A stretch of 64,000 bases of DNA from assembly GCA_000403295.2 (NCBI GenBank), contig KE159610.1:229387-293386 (forward strand), read 5' to 3'. Position 1 is the first letter of the stretch, and the number at the start of each line of letters is the position of its first letter. The stretch comes from Lachnospiraceae bacterium M18-1. Its GTDB lineage: Bacteria; Bacillota; Clostridia; Lachnospirales; Lachnospiraceae. The notes below the pieces were generated by a model. It worked only from the letters and a program-made list of their open reading frames with translations. It had not been told where the DNA came from and made no database searches. The position numbers were made by a program, and so were the translations under genes. Positions 37,527-46,958 of the stretch are shown here, piece after piece.

Positions 37527-39218
37527 CTAACAAAAAGCGTTACTGTTTAATACTAAACACGGTATTTTCACAAAGCTGGAATACTCTTTTCCAGTTAATA
37601 TCGTCTGATGAGCAATCACATTTTTTGTGGCCTGCGCCCAATTACCCGGCTGATTGCTATGGACATGATACTGTGGAAAGTCAGATGAGGTCACGTCAAT
37701 CCTGATGCGTGAACCTTTCGGCAGCGCATAGCAAATATCACTCATATCTGCCACTACTTTCACCGGCGTTCCCGGTATGTATCGTTCTCCCCTCGGCAGT
37801 TCATGACAGATTGTAGCTGCAGATGTACGGATGTGGTAGGATTTTCCCGCCGAAGTCATTTCATCTATACTGGCAAAAAAGGCCGTATTTTCACAATCTG
37901 TCTTTACCCACAGTACCACCTCAATTTTTCCATTGATAATCATATCCTTTTCCAATGTATCGGACATGAAAGAAATCACATCTTCCCGCCAGTTCGGTTT
38001 TTCCTGCAGAAGGCTTCCGGTTTTCGACCAGCTTGCCAGTGTACAGTCCCCGCCGTTTGTGGGCACCGGATCAACAGGGTCAAAGGTATAACTACAAGAA
38101 CTAATCTGTAAATCCACCGGGGTTCGGTGAATCGACCGATGACAGGCATCCAGATAAAATATCTGTTCCTGACGTCTGATATTTTCCCAGGAATCTGCTT
38201 CCATCCAACAGTCTTTCCCAGGAACATAGTAACGAATTTTTTCTTCAGGTATCTGTTTCTTTTTCAGGGTCATTTCAAACCATGTAAGTGCCTTGACCGC
38301 TTCCGCGTTCTCTATATTTTCCACTTTTTTATCCTGAAGGACCGGCTGCAGGCCATGATTCCAGCCCCCAATCTCAAGCCAGCTCATTTTCCGTGCATCG
38401 GGATTAAGACGGCTCCAGGTCTTCATTGTGCTTTCATGATGGTGATCATACCAGCCGCTTAATATGTACAGAGGGATTTCTACCCTGTACGGAATTTCTC
38501 TGAGCTGCTTCCACCAGCCCTGCTGCCAGTATTTATCCTCCTGATATTCATTAGAAATATAATCTCGATACCACGGAAGTTTTCCGCCCCAAAGTGCTTC
38601 ATCTACTTCCATCTGCGGCAGATAACGGCAAGATGCTTCATAGTCCGCCTCCACCGGCCACCCTGCGTTCTGCATGGACCAGGCTGTTAGTACATCGTGA
38701 TGAAACAATCCTTTATGATAGGCGGACACGAAACGATCCGTCCCATAGTGCAGCAAAAACATGGAATTTACTTTCCCCTTTATCGCATCCGCAAAAGCCC
38801 ATCCTGTCAGAGCCGCATATGAAGTTCCCCAATAACCGATGCCATCGCACCAAGGCTGCTCATAAATCCAATTGACTGTGTCAATCCCATCGTTACGTTC
38901 ATTTTCATTTGGAACCCAGTCTCCCTCAGAGCCACCTGTTCCCCGGCAAAATTGATAGACAAAGGCATAACCACGAAGAGCACAATTTTCGGCATCTGCT
39001 ATGAGCCGGCCTTCATCATGCGGATAACAGGTACGGCGAAGAAGAACCGGATATTTCTCCAATCCCACAGGTTTGTAAATCACGGTACGCATTCGTGTTC
39101 CATCTCTCATGGGAAGCATAATCTTTTCAATCATATAATCAGAAACCGTTACAGGGAAACCTGATTTTTCATAATCCTTTTTTATCTGATTGATCAGCAT
39201 TTGCATAAAATCATCCAT
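37527..39218 (-). CDS. CocE/NonD-family hydrolase (X-Pro dipeptidyl-peptidase-like)
   Basis: Alpha/beta-hydrolase of 563 residues. The catalytic Ser is in GYWGTSYAALTGWAFA near residue 133; TVIYKPVGLEKYPVLLRRTCYPHDEG opens the fold and GWYDHHHES and GGWNHGLQP carry the acid and base candidates. The C-terminal jelly-roll domain (RIDVTSSDFPQYHVHSN) is complete. Family members are esterases, cocaine esterases or X-Pro peptidases; the substrate here is unknown. No signal peptide. It lies 11 bases after the small AtuA-like gene and is followed by the two-component system. Confidence 0.86.
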   Translation of the reverse strand: MDDFMQMLINQIKKDYEKSGFPVTVSDYMIEKIMLPMRDGTRMRTVIYKPVGLEKYPVLLRRTCYPHDEGRLIADAENCALRGYAFVYQFCRGTGGSEGDWVPNENERNDGIDTVNWIYEQPWCDGIGYWGTSYAALTGWAFADAIKGKVNSMFLLHYGTDRFVSAYHKGLFHHDVLTAWSMQNAGWPVEADYEASCRYLPQMEVDEALWGGKLPWYRDYISNEYQEDKYWQQGWWKQLREIPYRVEIPLYILSGWYDHHHESTMKTWSRLNPDARKMSWLEIGGWNHGLQPVLQDKKVENIENAEAVKALTWFEMTLKKKQIPEEKIRYYVPGKDCWMEADSWENIRRQEQIFYLDACHRSIHRTPVDLQISSCSYTFDPVDPVPTNGGDCTLASWSKTGSLLQEKPNWREDVISFMSDTLEKDMIINGKIEVVLWVKTDCENTAFFASIDEMTSAGKSYHIRTSAATICHELPRGERYIPGTPVKVVADMSDICYALPKGSRIRIDVTSSDFPQYHVHSNQPGNWAQATKNVIAHQTILTGKEYSSFVKIPCLVLNSNAFC

Positions 39219-39229
39219 AAAATCCTCCT

Positions 39230-39529
39230 TTATATTTCCATTTCAAGCAGCGCCATTCCCAATGTTTTACCATGCCTGTCGATTGCCAGAGATCGAGTGA
39301 CACCGCCGCCAAGCGTTTTGTCCAATACAAAATTCAGTGCTCTCAGTCCGTCCATCTCATAGCGGACAACTTCACCGTGACATATCTCGGAAAAATATGA
39401 TTTTACCTTTTCCGAAGTCACCTTCTCTTTTAACAATTCATAATTGTTTTCATCATATGGGATCAGGGAAATATTAGAGATTTCTCCCTTATCGCCGGTA
39501 CGTGAATGCGCAATTTCTCTTAATTTCAT
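39230..39529 (-). CDS. AtuA-type C-terminal domain protein
   Basis: Protein of 99 residues corresponding to the C-terminal segment of the acyclic terpene utilisation protein AtuA, beginning KLREIAHSRTGDKGEISNIS and ending with LGGGVTRSLAIDRHGKTLG. In many bacteria this is fused to the AtuA main domain; here it is a separate gene 7 bases downstream of that gene. GGAGG lies upstream of ATG 39529. The two products probably assemble into one enzyme. Reaction not known. Confidence 0.83.
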   Translation of the reverse strand: MKLREIAHSRTGDKGEISNISLIPYDENNYELLKEKVTSEKVKSYFSEICHGEVVRYEMDGLRALNFVLDKTLGGGVTRSLAIDRHGKTLGMALLEMEI

Positions 39530-39536
39530 AAAGCCT

Positions 39537-40889
39537 TTATACCTCCATATAACTTATTTCCGCACGGATATCTTCCCGTGGGATAAAAATAGAACAAACA
39601 GAAAAAACTTCTTCTACATATTTCCGGGCACCGCCTCCTCCTGCCGGGCCATTCGTGTACAGTGTTTCCACTTCATCTGCCACAGCCCTCGCAGTCTCCT
39701 CATCCGGTGTTCTGGCACTGACATGAAGACGGACTTCTATTGGATCGGTCTGAGTCAGTTTATCTGAAATCTCAGACAAATAGAGTGAATTACAGCCGAT
39801 ATAATCTATACGTAGTTCCTCAATTTCAAGTTTCATCTGCTGAAAACGGCTTTCCACAATTTTCGCTGCCAGTCTGGCACGCTCCAGACAGTTCCTGCCA
39901 CCATAAGATATCATCCCTTCCCCGATAAAACAGTCCTGATAGCCGATGGTTACTTTTAGACTATCCGGCTTTCCGTGTGTTGTCGCTCCTGCTGCCTTAA
40001 CACAATTTTTCCCGAGCTGTTCATAGTGAACCATGGAAAAATCTGCAATAGCATCAGGTGTCATATAAGCTTTTGGATCGTGAATTTCATAAATAGTCTG
40101 TTCCTTGCAGGTATCAACACATACCAGTCCACCGGAATCCTCGACCTTTGTCACGATAAAGCTGCCGTCCTCAGACACTTCCAGCAGCGGAAACCCGAGC
40201 CGGTCAAGATCCGGAACATCCTTATATCCAGGATCCGCATAATATCCGCCGGTAACCTGTCCTGCACATTCCAGCAAATGTCCTGCCAAAACGGCCTGTC
40301 CCATCTGATCCGGACACTTTTCCAGAGACCATCCAAATTCATATACCAACGGACCAATCGTAAGTGCCGGATCTGATACACGCCCCGTAATCACGATATC
40401 CGCATTCCGGGCAAGCGCCTCCACAATACCATCCGCCCCCATATAGACATTCGCTGAAATCAGCGAATCCTGAAGTTCTTTTAGTCTCTTATCATTTTCA
40501 AGAATTTCATTTTCGGCATACTGTTCCAGACGATCACTGATATCATCCCCGGTAACGCAGGCAATTTTCAATCCACTGATGCCCAGTTCCCTTGCAATGA
40601 CGCATGTCTCCGCTGCTGCTGCCTTGGGATTGGCTGCCCCCATATTGGTGATAACCTTGATATGATTCTTTTTGGCCAGAGGCAAGATTTTTATCATACG
40701 TTCCTTCAGCCTTTGATTATAACCCAACTCCGGGTTATACTGCTTGTCTTTTTGACCAAGCGCAACGGTACGCTCTGCAAGACACTCGAAGATAATATAA
40801 TCAAGACTGCCTTTCTCCATCAGCTCTACAGCTGGCTCAATGCGATCCCCGGCATAACCGGCTCCGCTTCCGATACGAATTGTTTTCAT
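39537..40889 (-). CDS. AtuA/DUF1446 family protein
   Basis: Cytoplasmic protein of 450 residues of the DUF1446 group. The N-terminal block IRIGSGAGYAGDRIEPAVELMEKG and the signature segment LDYIIFECLAERT are present, followed by GMGAANPKAAA-type NMGAANPKAAAAETCVIAREL and NADIVITGRVSDPALTIGPLVYEFGW (about residues 160-185). AtuA acts in acyclic terpene degradation in Pseudomonas; homologues elsewhere are uncharacterised. Chosen start ATG 40887-40889 has GGAG 8 bases upstream. With its C-terminal-domain partner and CocE hydrolase it forms a catabolic cluster. Confidence 0.88.
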   Translation of the reverse strand: MKTIRIGSGAGYAGDRIEPAVELMEKGSLDYIIFECLAERTVALGQKDKQYNPELGYNQRLKERMIKILPLAKKNHIKVITNMGAANPKAAAAETCVIARELGISGLKIACVTGDDISDRLEQYAENEILENDKRLKELQDSLISANVYMGADGIVEALARNADIVITGRVSDPALTIGPLVYEFGWSLEKCPDQMGQAVLAGHLLECAGQVTGGYYADPGYKDVPDLDRLGFPLLEVSEDGSFIVTKVEDSGGLVCVDTCKEQTIYEIHDPKAYMTPDAIADFSMVHYEQLGKNCVKAAGATTHGKPDSLKVTIGYQDCFIGEGMISYGGRNCLERARLAAKIVESRFQQMKLEIEELRIDYIGCNSLYLSEISDKLTQTDPIEVRLHVSARTPDEETARAVADEVETLYTNGPAGGGGARKYVEEVFSVCSIFIPREDIRAEISYMEV

Positions 40890-41005
40890 ATGATGATCTC
40901 CTTTCAAATATCTGGTTTTATTATAGATAAATAAAGGAAAATGACAATGATATTCTAAGAATTTAGAATCTAAGCAAAATAAATCGAATCATCTATAATA
41001 GCAAT

Positions 41006-41494
41006 TCAATCTTTTAACTTATTGTAAAGAGATGCCAGAGAGATACAAAGGCTTTTTGCGGCCATCTTTTTTCCTTCCAGCGTATTCCCGTACAGGGCGA
41101 CTGCGCGAAGGATTTCTTTCTTTTCAAACTCCCGTGTACGTTCGCACAAGGGACGTACGTCTTTGGACACATGCTCCTCAATCTGTCCAATCGTCGTAAC
41201 CAGTGAAATAGTACCATTGACTATATCATTTTCTATGAGAGGATAAATACTGGCAAAGTATTCCTGACCATTTTCATTTCTCAGGATATTCTCAATAGGG
41301 CGGTGATATTTGAGGACTTCTGGAATACGTGAACCCGGACGGATATCTGTAATCAACTGTCCTCTTACATCTTGGAGCCGGACGCCGATAAATTCTCCGT
41401 AAATCTGATTAAAAAACACAATCTGCCCCTGACTGTTACAGATTAAAATCCCCTGTCTTATCGCATTAAAAATGCTGTTTGCTTTCATAACCAT
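41006..41494 (-). CDS. PAS-domain regulator with Fis-type helix-turn-helix, no AAA+ domain
   Basis: Protein of 162 residues. A PAS domain covers about residues 5-105 (SIFNAIRQGILICNSQGQIVFFNQIYGEFIGV, then ENGQEYFASIYPLIEND). The C-terminus (residues about 120-162: EKKEILRAVALYGNTLEGKKMAAKSLCISLASLYNKLKD) is a Fis-type HTH as found at the end of sigma-54 activators. The central AAA+ ATPase of such activators is absent, so it cannot itself remodel sigma-54 RNA polymerase. It is upstream of the AtuA-type gene, same strand, and is a likely sensor of a small ligand. ATG 41494 is used; a second at 41488 is an alternative. Confidence 0.8.
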   Translation of the reverse strand: MVMKANSIFNAIRQGILICNSQGQIVFFNQIYGEFIGVRLQDVRGQLITDIRPGSRIPEVLKYHRPIENILRNENGQEYFASIYPLIENDIVNGTISLVTTIGQIEEHVSKDVRPLCERTREFEKKEILRAVALYGNTLEGKKMAAKSLCISLASLYNKLKD

Positions 41495-41842
41495 ATATCC
41501 TTCCCATTTAAAATACGAATCATCGGTTCTTTCTAAAGACGTGCGTTGGCTGCAGTCTTTTCCGGCCATGCCCCTGATGACCCGGCTGGCCGCCCGGCCT
41601 TCTCTTTGTTTTTTTCCTGCTGTTATGGATTTTTTTCCCATCTTCATGGAAAATAATCGAAGAATTTTCAATATCTTTATTTACCTGGGCTGTCGGCTTC
41701 CGGTTCTTTTCTCTTTCTTCCTCCAGTTGTGTAAACGCCCACTAAAAAAATCCAGTTGGAGACTGAAAATATGTGAATAACTATTCTTTGATTTTTAGCG
41801 TTTTTACTAATAGAAAATCCAAACATACAGCCCGGTTGCCCC

Positions 41843-42008
41843 GTGAACAGTAACGGAAAAATATGTTACTACTCACAGTTTTTATCTGACTGGAATCAGT
41901 CACTTCACCTACATAAGCAAGAAGTCAAGAAGCGCAGCCTCGACAGACGGCTTTTGCGGGCTTGTTTTTGCCTTAACATGCAGAAAATCTGCCGATGACA
42001 GATTTTCT
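41843..42008. repeat. Intergenic repeat motifs and hairpin downstream of ackA
   Basis: In the gene-free stretch 41495-42066: GTGAACAGTAAC (41843-41854) and TGACTG-gaat-CAGTCA (41887-41902) also occur in the recA intergenic region (2526-2691). A 10-bp hairpin AGAAAATCTG/CAGATTTTCT (41982-41991 and 41999-42008) with outer ACATGC/GCATGT arms lies about 60 bases past the ackA stop and may help end that transcript. Confidence 0.55.
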
Positions 42009-42066
42009 ATACGCATGTAAATGAATGATCTGAATGATCATGAGTAATTATAAAGTTCTTGGAGTT

Positions 42067-43260
42067 TTATTTTACAAGAGCTACGGTCTCTCTTGCAATT
42101 GCCAGTTCTTCGTTAGTCGGAACAACTAAAACTTTTACCTTGGAATCCGGAGTGGAGATGATCACTTCCTCGCCCCGCTTTGCATTCGCCTCTTTATCGA
42201 TCTCGATACCCAGGTACTGCAGGTAACCGCAGATCCTCTCACGCATGTCTCCGTCATTTTCACCGATACCTGCGGTAAATACGATGTTATCCACGCCGTT
42301 CATGGCTGCCGCATAAGAACCCACATATTTTGCCACTCTGTAGCCAAAGACCTCCAGGGCAATCTGAGCTGGCTTTTTGCCTTCTTCCGCTGCTGCACAC
42401 AGGTCACGGAAATCACTGGAGACGCCGTCAGAAAGGCCGTATACACCGGATTCCTTGTTCAGCATCTTCATCAATCCTGCAACATCCAGGTTTTCCTTCT
42501 TTGCGATAAATTCCAGGATTGCCGGGTCAATATCGCCGGAGCGGGTTCCCATAACCAGACCTTCCAGCGGGGTCAGACCCATGGAGGTGTCTACAGACTT
42601 TCCGTTCAAAACCGCACAGATACTGGCGCCGTTTCCAAGGTGGCAGACGATAGTCTTAGTTGCCTCATAGGGAACCCCTACGATCTCTGCGACTCTCTTG
42701 GATACGAAGCTGTGGCTTGTTCCGTGGAATCCGTATCGTCTTACTTTGTATTTGTCATAGTACGCATAGGGAAGGCCATACATATATGCCTTTTCCGGCA
42801 TCGTCTGATGGAATGCCGTATCAAATACGCCGACCATCGGTGTTCCAGGCATCAGCTTCTCACATGCGTTGATTCCGATCAGATTTGCCGGGTTGTGCAG
42901 CGGCGCAAGGTCGTTGCACTCTTCCACTGCCTTTTTCATTTCCTCTGTAATGACTGCGGAGGACGCGAATTTTTCTCCGCCGTGTACGACACGGTGTCCC
43001 ACTGCTCCAATCTCGTCCAGGCTCTTGACTACGCCGGTCTCCGGATCCGTCAGGGCATCGATCACAAACTGGATAGCTTCTGTATGGGTGGGCATTGCCT
43101 TGTCGGACTTTACCTTTTCGCCGCCTGCCGGCTGATAGGTCAGGCTTCCGTCAATCCCGATTCTCTCACAGAGTCCCTTTGCCAGAACTTCTTCAGAGTC
43201 AGAATTGATCAACTGGAATTTTAAAGAAGAGCTTCCGCAATTTATCACTAAAACATTCAT
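42067..43260 (-). CDS. ackA: Acetate kinase
   Basis: Converts acetyl phosphate and ADP to acetate and ATP, the energy-yielding step of fermentation to acetate. The 397-residue product has both family signatures: [13 protein letters not shown] at the N-terminus and [11 protein letters not shown] near residue 88. Other conserved segments include [32 protein letters not shown] and [10 protein letters not shown]. It follows pta, the preceding gene, and both are on the minus strand in the normal pta-ackA order. GGAGG lies upstream of ATG 43260. Confidence 0.98.
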   Translation of the reverse strand: MNVLVINCGSSSLKFQLINSDSEEVLAKGLCERIGIDGSLTYQPAGGEKVKSDKAMPTHTEAIQFVIDALTDPETGVVKSLDEIGAVGHRVVHGGEKFASSAVITEEMKKAVEECNDLAPLHNPANLIGINACEKLMPGTPMVGVFDTAFHQTMPEKAYMYGLPYAYYDKYKVRRYGFHGTSHSFVSKRVAEIVGVPYEATKTIVCHLGNGASICAVLNGKSVDTSMGLTPLEGLVMGTRSGDIDPAILEFIAKKENLDVAGLMKMLNKESGVYGLSDGVSSDFRDLCAAAEEGKKPAQIALEVFGYRVAKYVGSYAAAMNGVDNIVFTAGIGENDGDMRERICGYLQYLGIEIDKEANAKRGEEVIISTPDSKVKVLVVPTNEELAIARETVALVK

Positions 43261-43404
43261 TTCCTTATGTTCCTCCTGATATTTATGATATCCTTTTTAT
43301 ACTGCCAAATGCTGCCGCACAGGCAGGAAATGCATTTTTCATTCTCATCTTAATATGCTTTCTTCTCGTTGCAGGATGTACTCGGCATCAACTGTAACCA
43401 AATC

Positions 43405-44397
43405 TCAGCCCTGTGCCTGTACTGCTGTGATCGCAACCACGCCTTCGATGTCTTCCGCGCTGCAGCCACGGGACAGGTCGTTGACCGGAGCGGCGATTCC
43501 CTGGGTAAGCGGTCCGTAAGCCTCTGCCTTTGCCAGTCTCTGCGCCAGCTTGTATCCGATATTGCCTGCATCCAGATCCGGGAAGATCAGTACGTTGGCA
43601 TGTCCTGCTACCGGGCTGCCCGGCGCCTTGGATTCTCCTACAGAAGGAACGATCGCCGCATCAAGCTGCAGTTCGCCGTCCAGCTTCAATTCCGGCGCCA
43701 TCTCTTTTGCGATCCGGGTTGCTTCCACCACCTTGTCCACATCCGGGTGCTTTGCACTTCCCTTCGTAGAGTGGGAAAGCATTGCCACTACCGGCTCCTT
43801 GCCTGTCAGGACACGGAAGGATTCTGCGGAAGATACCGCGATGTTGGCCAGCTTTTCCGGATCCGGATTCTGCTCCAGACCGGAATCTCCAAAGATAAAG
43901 GTTCCGTCCGCGCCCATATCGCAATTCGGAACTACGATCACGAAAAATGCGGATACCAGCTTTGTGCCCGGTTTTGTCTTTAAGATCTGCAGACAGGGAC
44001 GAAGAGTATCTGCGGTAGAATGGCATGCACCGGATACCATACCGTCAGCATCGCCCATCTTTACCATCATAACGCCGTAATACAGATAATTGTTCAGCAG
44101 GAGTTCCTTCGCCTGTTCTTCGGTCATCCCCTTTTTCTGACGCAGCTCTACCAGCTTCGCGATGTAGCTCTCTGTCTTGTCGCTGGTCGCCGGATCCACG
44201 ATAGTCGCCCCGGAAATGTCATATCCTGCTCCCATCTTCTCAATCTCTTCCTTGCTTCCCACCAGGATCAGCTTCGCTGTTCCTTCCTTCAAAACCGCCT
44301 CAGCAGCCTTGTAGGTCCTCTCGTCTTCCGTCTCCGGAAGCACGATCGTCTTAATGTCTGTCTTTGCTCTTGCTTTGATTTCATCAATAAATCCCAT
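43405..44397 (-). CDS. pta: Phosphate acetyltransferase
   Basis: Transfers acetyl from acetyl-CoA to phosphate, giving acetyl phosphate for acetate kinase. The 330-residue product is the short, Class I type without the N-terminal regulatory domains of enterobacterial Pta. Conserved segments are VLPETEDERTYKAAE, DGMVSGACHSTADTLRP, and GELQLDAAIVPSVGESKAPGSPVAGHANVLIFPDLDAGNIGYKLAQRL (in parts). ATG 44395-44397 lies 8 bases after AGGTGG. ackA follows 144 bases downstream. Confidence 0.97.
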   Translation of the reverse strand: MGFIDEIKARAKTDIKTIVLPETEDERTYKAAEAVLKEGTAKLILVGSKEEIEKMGAGYDISGATIVDPATSDKTESYIAKLVELRQKKGMTEEQAKELLLNNYLYYGVMMVKMGDADGMVSGACHSTADTLRPCLQILKTKPGTKLVSAFFVIVVPNCDMGADGTFIFGDSGLEQNPDPEKLANIAVSSAESFRVLTGKEPVVAMLSHSTKGSAKHPDVDKVVEATRIAKEMAPELKLDGELQLDAAIVPSVGESKAPGSPVAGHANVLIFPDLDAGNIGYKLAQRLAKAEAYGPLTQGIAAPVNDLSRGCSAEDIEGVVAITAVQAQG

Positions 44398-44512
44398 AAT
44401 TAAAGCCACCTTTCCTTTTTCTGCCTATTATTATAACGCAATCGTTTTTTGTATACAACCCATTTCCATGTCTATTTTTAAGAACAATCTCCACGTTGGC
44501 AATGAGCAGTGC

Positions 44513-44592
44513 GAAAAAGAACAGGAAAGATGCTGCGTCGTGCTCGCACGTAAGCAGAATCTTTCCTGTTCTTTTTCATAGGGCGCATGCCC
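44513..44592. repeat. Palindromic repeat with 19-bp perfect arms
   Basis: GAAAAAGAACAGGAAAGAT (44513-44531) and its exact complement (44559-44577) enclose 27 bases (GC-rich, itself able to fold). GGGCGCATGCCC, a 12-base palindrome, follows at 44581-44592. It lies upstream of pta; 44398-44708 contains no gene I can support. It resembles a dispersed hairpin element of the same general sort as those at 2526 and 23768. Confidence 0.7.
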
Positions 44593-44708
44593 GTGAGCGA
44601 GATGAAGCGCAGCGTAATCGAGCTGCACTGCGGATGGAATCCGTATACCTCTACTTCCCGCCTTATAAAACACATCCCCCCAAGCGAGATACACCGCACC
44701 GTTTATAA

Positions 44709-45110
44709 TTATGGAACATATTTTTCCATAAAATCTGCCGGAGTCATAATCTCCGGTATTTCAACGCCAATCCCCAGAAAATCTTTATCACTGGTAATGA
44801 AAATATCTACACTTTCAATGATTGCCGTATAAAGTACAGGTTAGTCATTCACATCCCTGATTTCGAACAGCCCGCCTGGCATGTGACGCGGCGTATAAAC
44901 CAGTTCATACGCCAAATTTAAAAGATATTCATCAATTGCTTTCCTCTTACCTGGGAATTTGCGTTCGACTACTGCAAATAATTCATCGACTACAAACGAT
45001 GAAAGAACGAGATGATGACTCCGGGTAATAAAATCCAGCATCTTTTGAAATGCTTTGCCTGGAAACAATATCATGGAGATCAATACATTCGTATCAAGCA
45101 TTATTCGCAT
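44709..45110 (-). pseudogene. PIN-domain toxin broken by a nonsense codon
   Basis: The reading frame begins MRIMLDTNVLISMILFPGK (PIN-domain first Asp) and runs 89 codons to EIRDVND, then a TAA, then continues in the same frame as PVLYTAIIESVDIFITSDK, DFLGIGVEIPE up to a proper stop at 44709-44711. Intact family members read D.PVLY across this point, so one codon has become a stop. The C-terminal catalytic Asp (SDKDF) lies after it, so the ribonuclease should be inactive unless the stop is read through. The gene overlaps the antitoxin reading frame by 10 bases. Confidence 0.82.
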
Positions 45111-45370
45111 ATATATACATCACCTCTCTCCGCACGGACTTCTTTTACCAAATCTATCACATCCTGTTCATTACGAATGCCGCTCTCCTCCGCAATCCCT
45201 TCAAAAGCTTTCTGTGCTTTTAACAGTGCGTTTGTGGAAGCATTCACCATAACGACCTTCTCCCCTTCCTCAACAAACAGAACTTTATCTCCTTCCTGAA
45301 TGCCAAGCAGTTTACGGATTGCCGCAGGGATTGTAACCTAACCCTTTGACGTTACTTTTGCTAATTCCAT
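45101..45370 (-). pseudogene. AbrB/SpoVT-type antitoxin broken by an early nonsense codon
   Basis: Starts MELAKVTSKG, then TAG (45338-45340), then continues VTIPAAIRKLLGIQEGDKV, LFVEEGEKVVMVNAS and an alpha-helical tail to a TAA overlapping the toxin start. Related antitoxins have a Gln codon (CAG) at the stop, so a single C-to-T change explains it. The N-terminal swapped-hairpin DNA-binding fold is therefore lost. Its tail, about 45 residues (from VMVNAS), would normally bind the PIN toxin. With the toxin also broken, the module is dead. Confidence 0.82.
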
Positions 45371-45434
45371 ATCCAATACCTCCTGCAAACTCCGGCTATT
45401 CATTCCCTGGGTCAATTGAAACCATCTCCCCCAT

Positions 45435-46799
45435 TCACCCTCCCAACCGGAAAAACGCCGTTATAATCGTAAAGTACATCAGTATCGTACACGTATCCAT
45501 AATCGTGGAAATCAGCGGAGCCGCCATGATCGCCGGGTCTACCCCGATCTTTTTCGCCAGAAGGGGCAGCGTGCACCCAATACATTTTGCCATGACGATC
45601 ACCGCGATCATGGTCACTCCCAGCGCAAAGGCCAGCATGATATCCTGGTCATACATCAGGTAGATCCGAATCCCGTTGACCGCTGCCAGCAGAAGCCCTA
45701 CCACAAGCGCCACGCGGATTTCCTTAAAGATCACCCGGAGGAAATCCCGGAACTCGATCTCTCCCACCGCCAGCCCGCGGATTACCATGGTGGAGCTCTG
45801 GGAACCGCAGTTTCCGCTGGTTCCCATGAGCATCGGGATAAAGGTGATGAGCACCGGCATCACCGACATAGCCTCCTCATAGTGGCGCAGGATCTCTCCT
45901 GTCACGGTGGCGGAGAGCATCAGGAGCATGAGCCACAGGGTACGGTTCTTCGCATGCCGGAATACGGAGGTTCCAAAATAAGAATCCTCATTGGGGCTGA
46001 CACCGGCCATGATGCTGATATCTTCCGTTGTCTCGTCCTGCAGGACATACATAGCGTCGTCAACCGTTACAATACCTACAAGGCAGTTCTCATGGTCAAT
46101 GATGGGCATTGCCACCAGACCATATTTCCGAATCGCAGAAGCCACTTCCTCCTGATCGTCCAGAGTCTTTGCGCAGAGAACATTTTCATCCATGATCTCC
46201 TCGATCAGCCTGGCCTCCCCGGCGGTCAGCAGGTCCTTCACATCGACCACGCCGATGAGACGCTTCTTTTCCGTCACATAACAAGTGTAAATAGTCTCCT
46301 TGTTGATCCCCACCTGACGGATCTTCAGAATGGCCTCCTCCACCGTCATCTCCTTGCGCAGGCTGACGTAGTCTATATTCATGATGCTTCCCGCACTGTC
46401 CTCAGGGTACTGGAGAAGGGCATTGATCTTTTTTCTCGTATCCTCGTCCGTCACCATCAGCAGACGGTCCACCACATTGGCCGGCATCTCTTCCAGCACG
46501 TCTACCGTATCGTCCACATACATCTCATCCATGACTTCCTCCAGCTCGGAATCAGTCAGCGTATTGATCAGGTATTCGCGCATGTCACTGTTCATATCCG
46601 TAAATACATCCGCAGCCTCTTCCTTTGCCAGAAGCCGGAAGATCAGGATCATCTGCTTCTTGGTAATATCTTCAAGCACTTCCACGATATCCACAGGATG
46701 CACGGTTTCCAGCAGTTCTTTCAGTTCTTTAAATCTTCTTTCCTCAAGCAATGCGAGTATCTGTTCTTTGATCATCCCGTGCACCCTTTTTCCTTTCAT
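45435..46799 (-). CDS. mgtE: Magnesium transporter MgtE
   Basis: Mg2+ channel of 454 residues. The N-terminal helical MgtE_N domain (residues about 20-135), two CBS domains (e.g. AEEAILKIRQVGINKETIYTCY, then LVAMPIIDHENCLVGIVTVDDA) that sense cytoplasmic Mg2+, a plug helix, and five C-terminal membrane helices (TFIPMLMGTSGNCGSQSSTMVIRG with the pore GNCGSQ-type segment). I keep ATG 46799 (GAAGGG 6 bases upstream); MIKEQ at 46775 is an alternative. No M-box riboswitch is visible upstream: the 160-base gap to tmcAL is too short and lacks its core. Confidence 0.95.
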   Translation of the reverse strand: MKGKRVHGMIKEQILALLEERRFKELKELLETVHPVDIVEVLEDITKKQMILIFRLLAKEEAADVFTDMNSDMREYLINTLTDSELEEVMDEMYVDDTVDVLEEMPANVVDRLLMVTDEDTRKKINALLQYPEDSAGSIMNIDYVSLRKEMTVEEAILKIRQVGINKETIYTCYVTEKKRLIGVVDVKDLLTAGEARLIEEIMDENVLCAKTLDDQEEVASAIRKYGLVAMPIIDHENCLVGIVTVDDAMYVLQDETTEDISIMAGVSPNEDSYFGTSVFRHAKNRTLWLMLLMLSATVTGEILRHYEEAMSVMPVLITFIPMLMGTSGNCGSQSSTMVIRGLAVGEIEFRDFLRVIFKEIRVALVVGLLLAAVNGIRIYLMYDQDIMLAFALGVTMIAVIVMAKCIGCTLPLLAKKIGVDPAIMAAPLISTIMDTCTILMYFTIITAFFRLGG

Positions 46800-46958
46800 A
46801 AATTGCCCTTCACAGAAATATCATGAACTAAGATACACGATATAATAAGTAAATATCGGGCAATTTCCGGCTAAATCAATCTATTTTTTCACAATACAAT
46901 GGTTTTTTCTACATTTTATAGTATAATGGTTCTCAAAAGGATATACAAGGAGTTTCTC

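Noticed and set aside
46800..46958. M-box magnesium riboswitch upstream of mgtE
   Set aside because: The intergenic region is only about 160 bases, shared with a divergent gene, AT-rich, and lacks the conserved M-box core.
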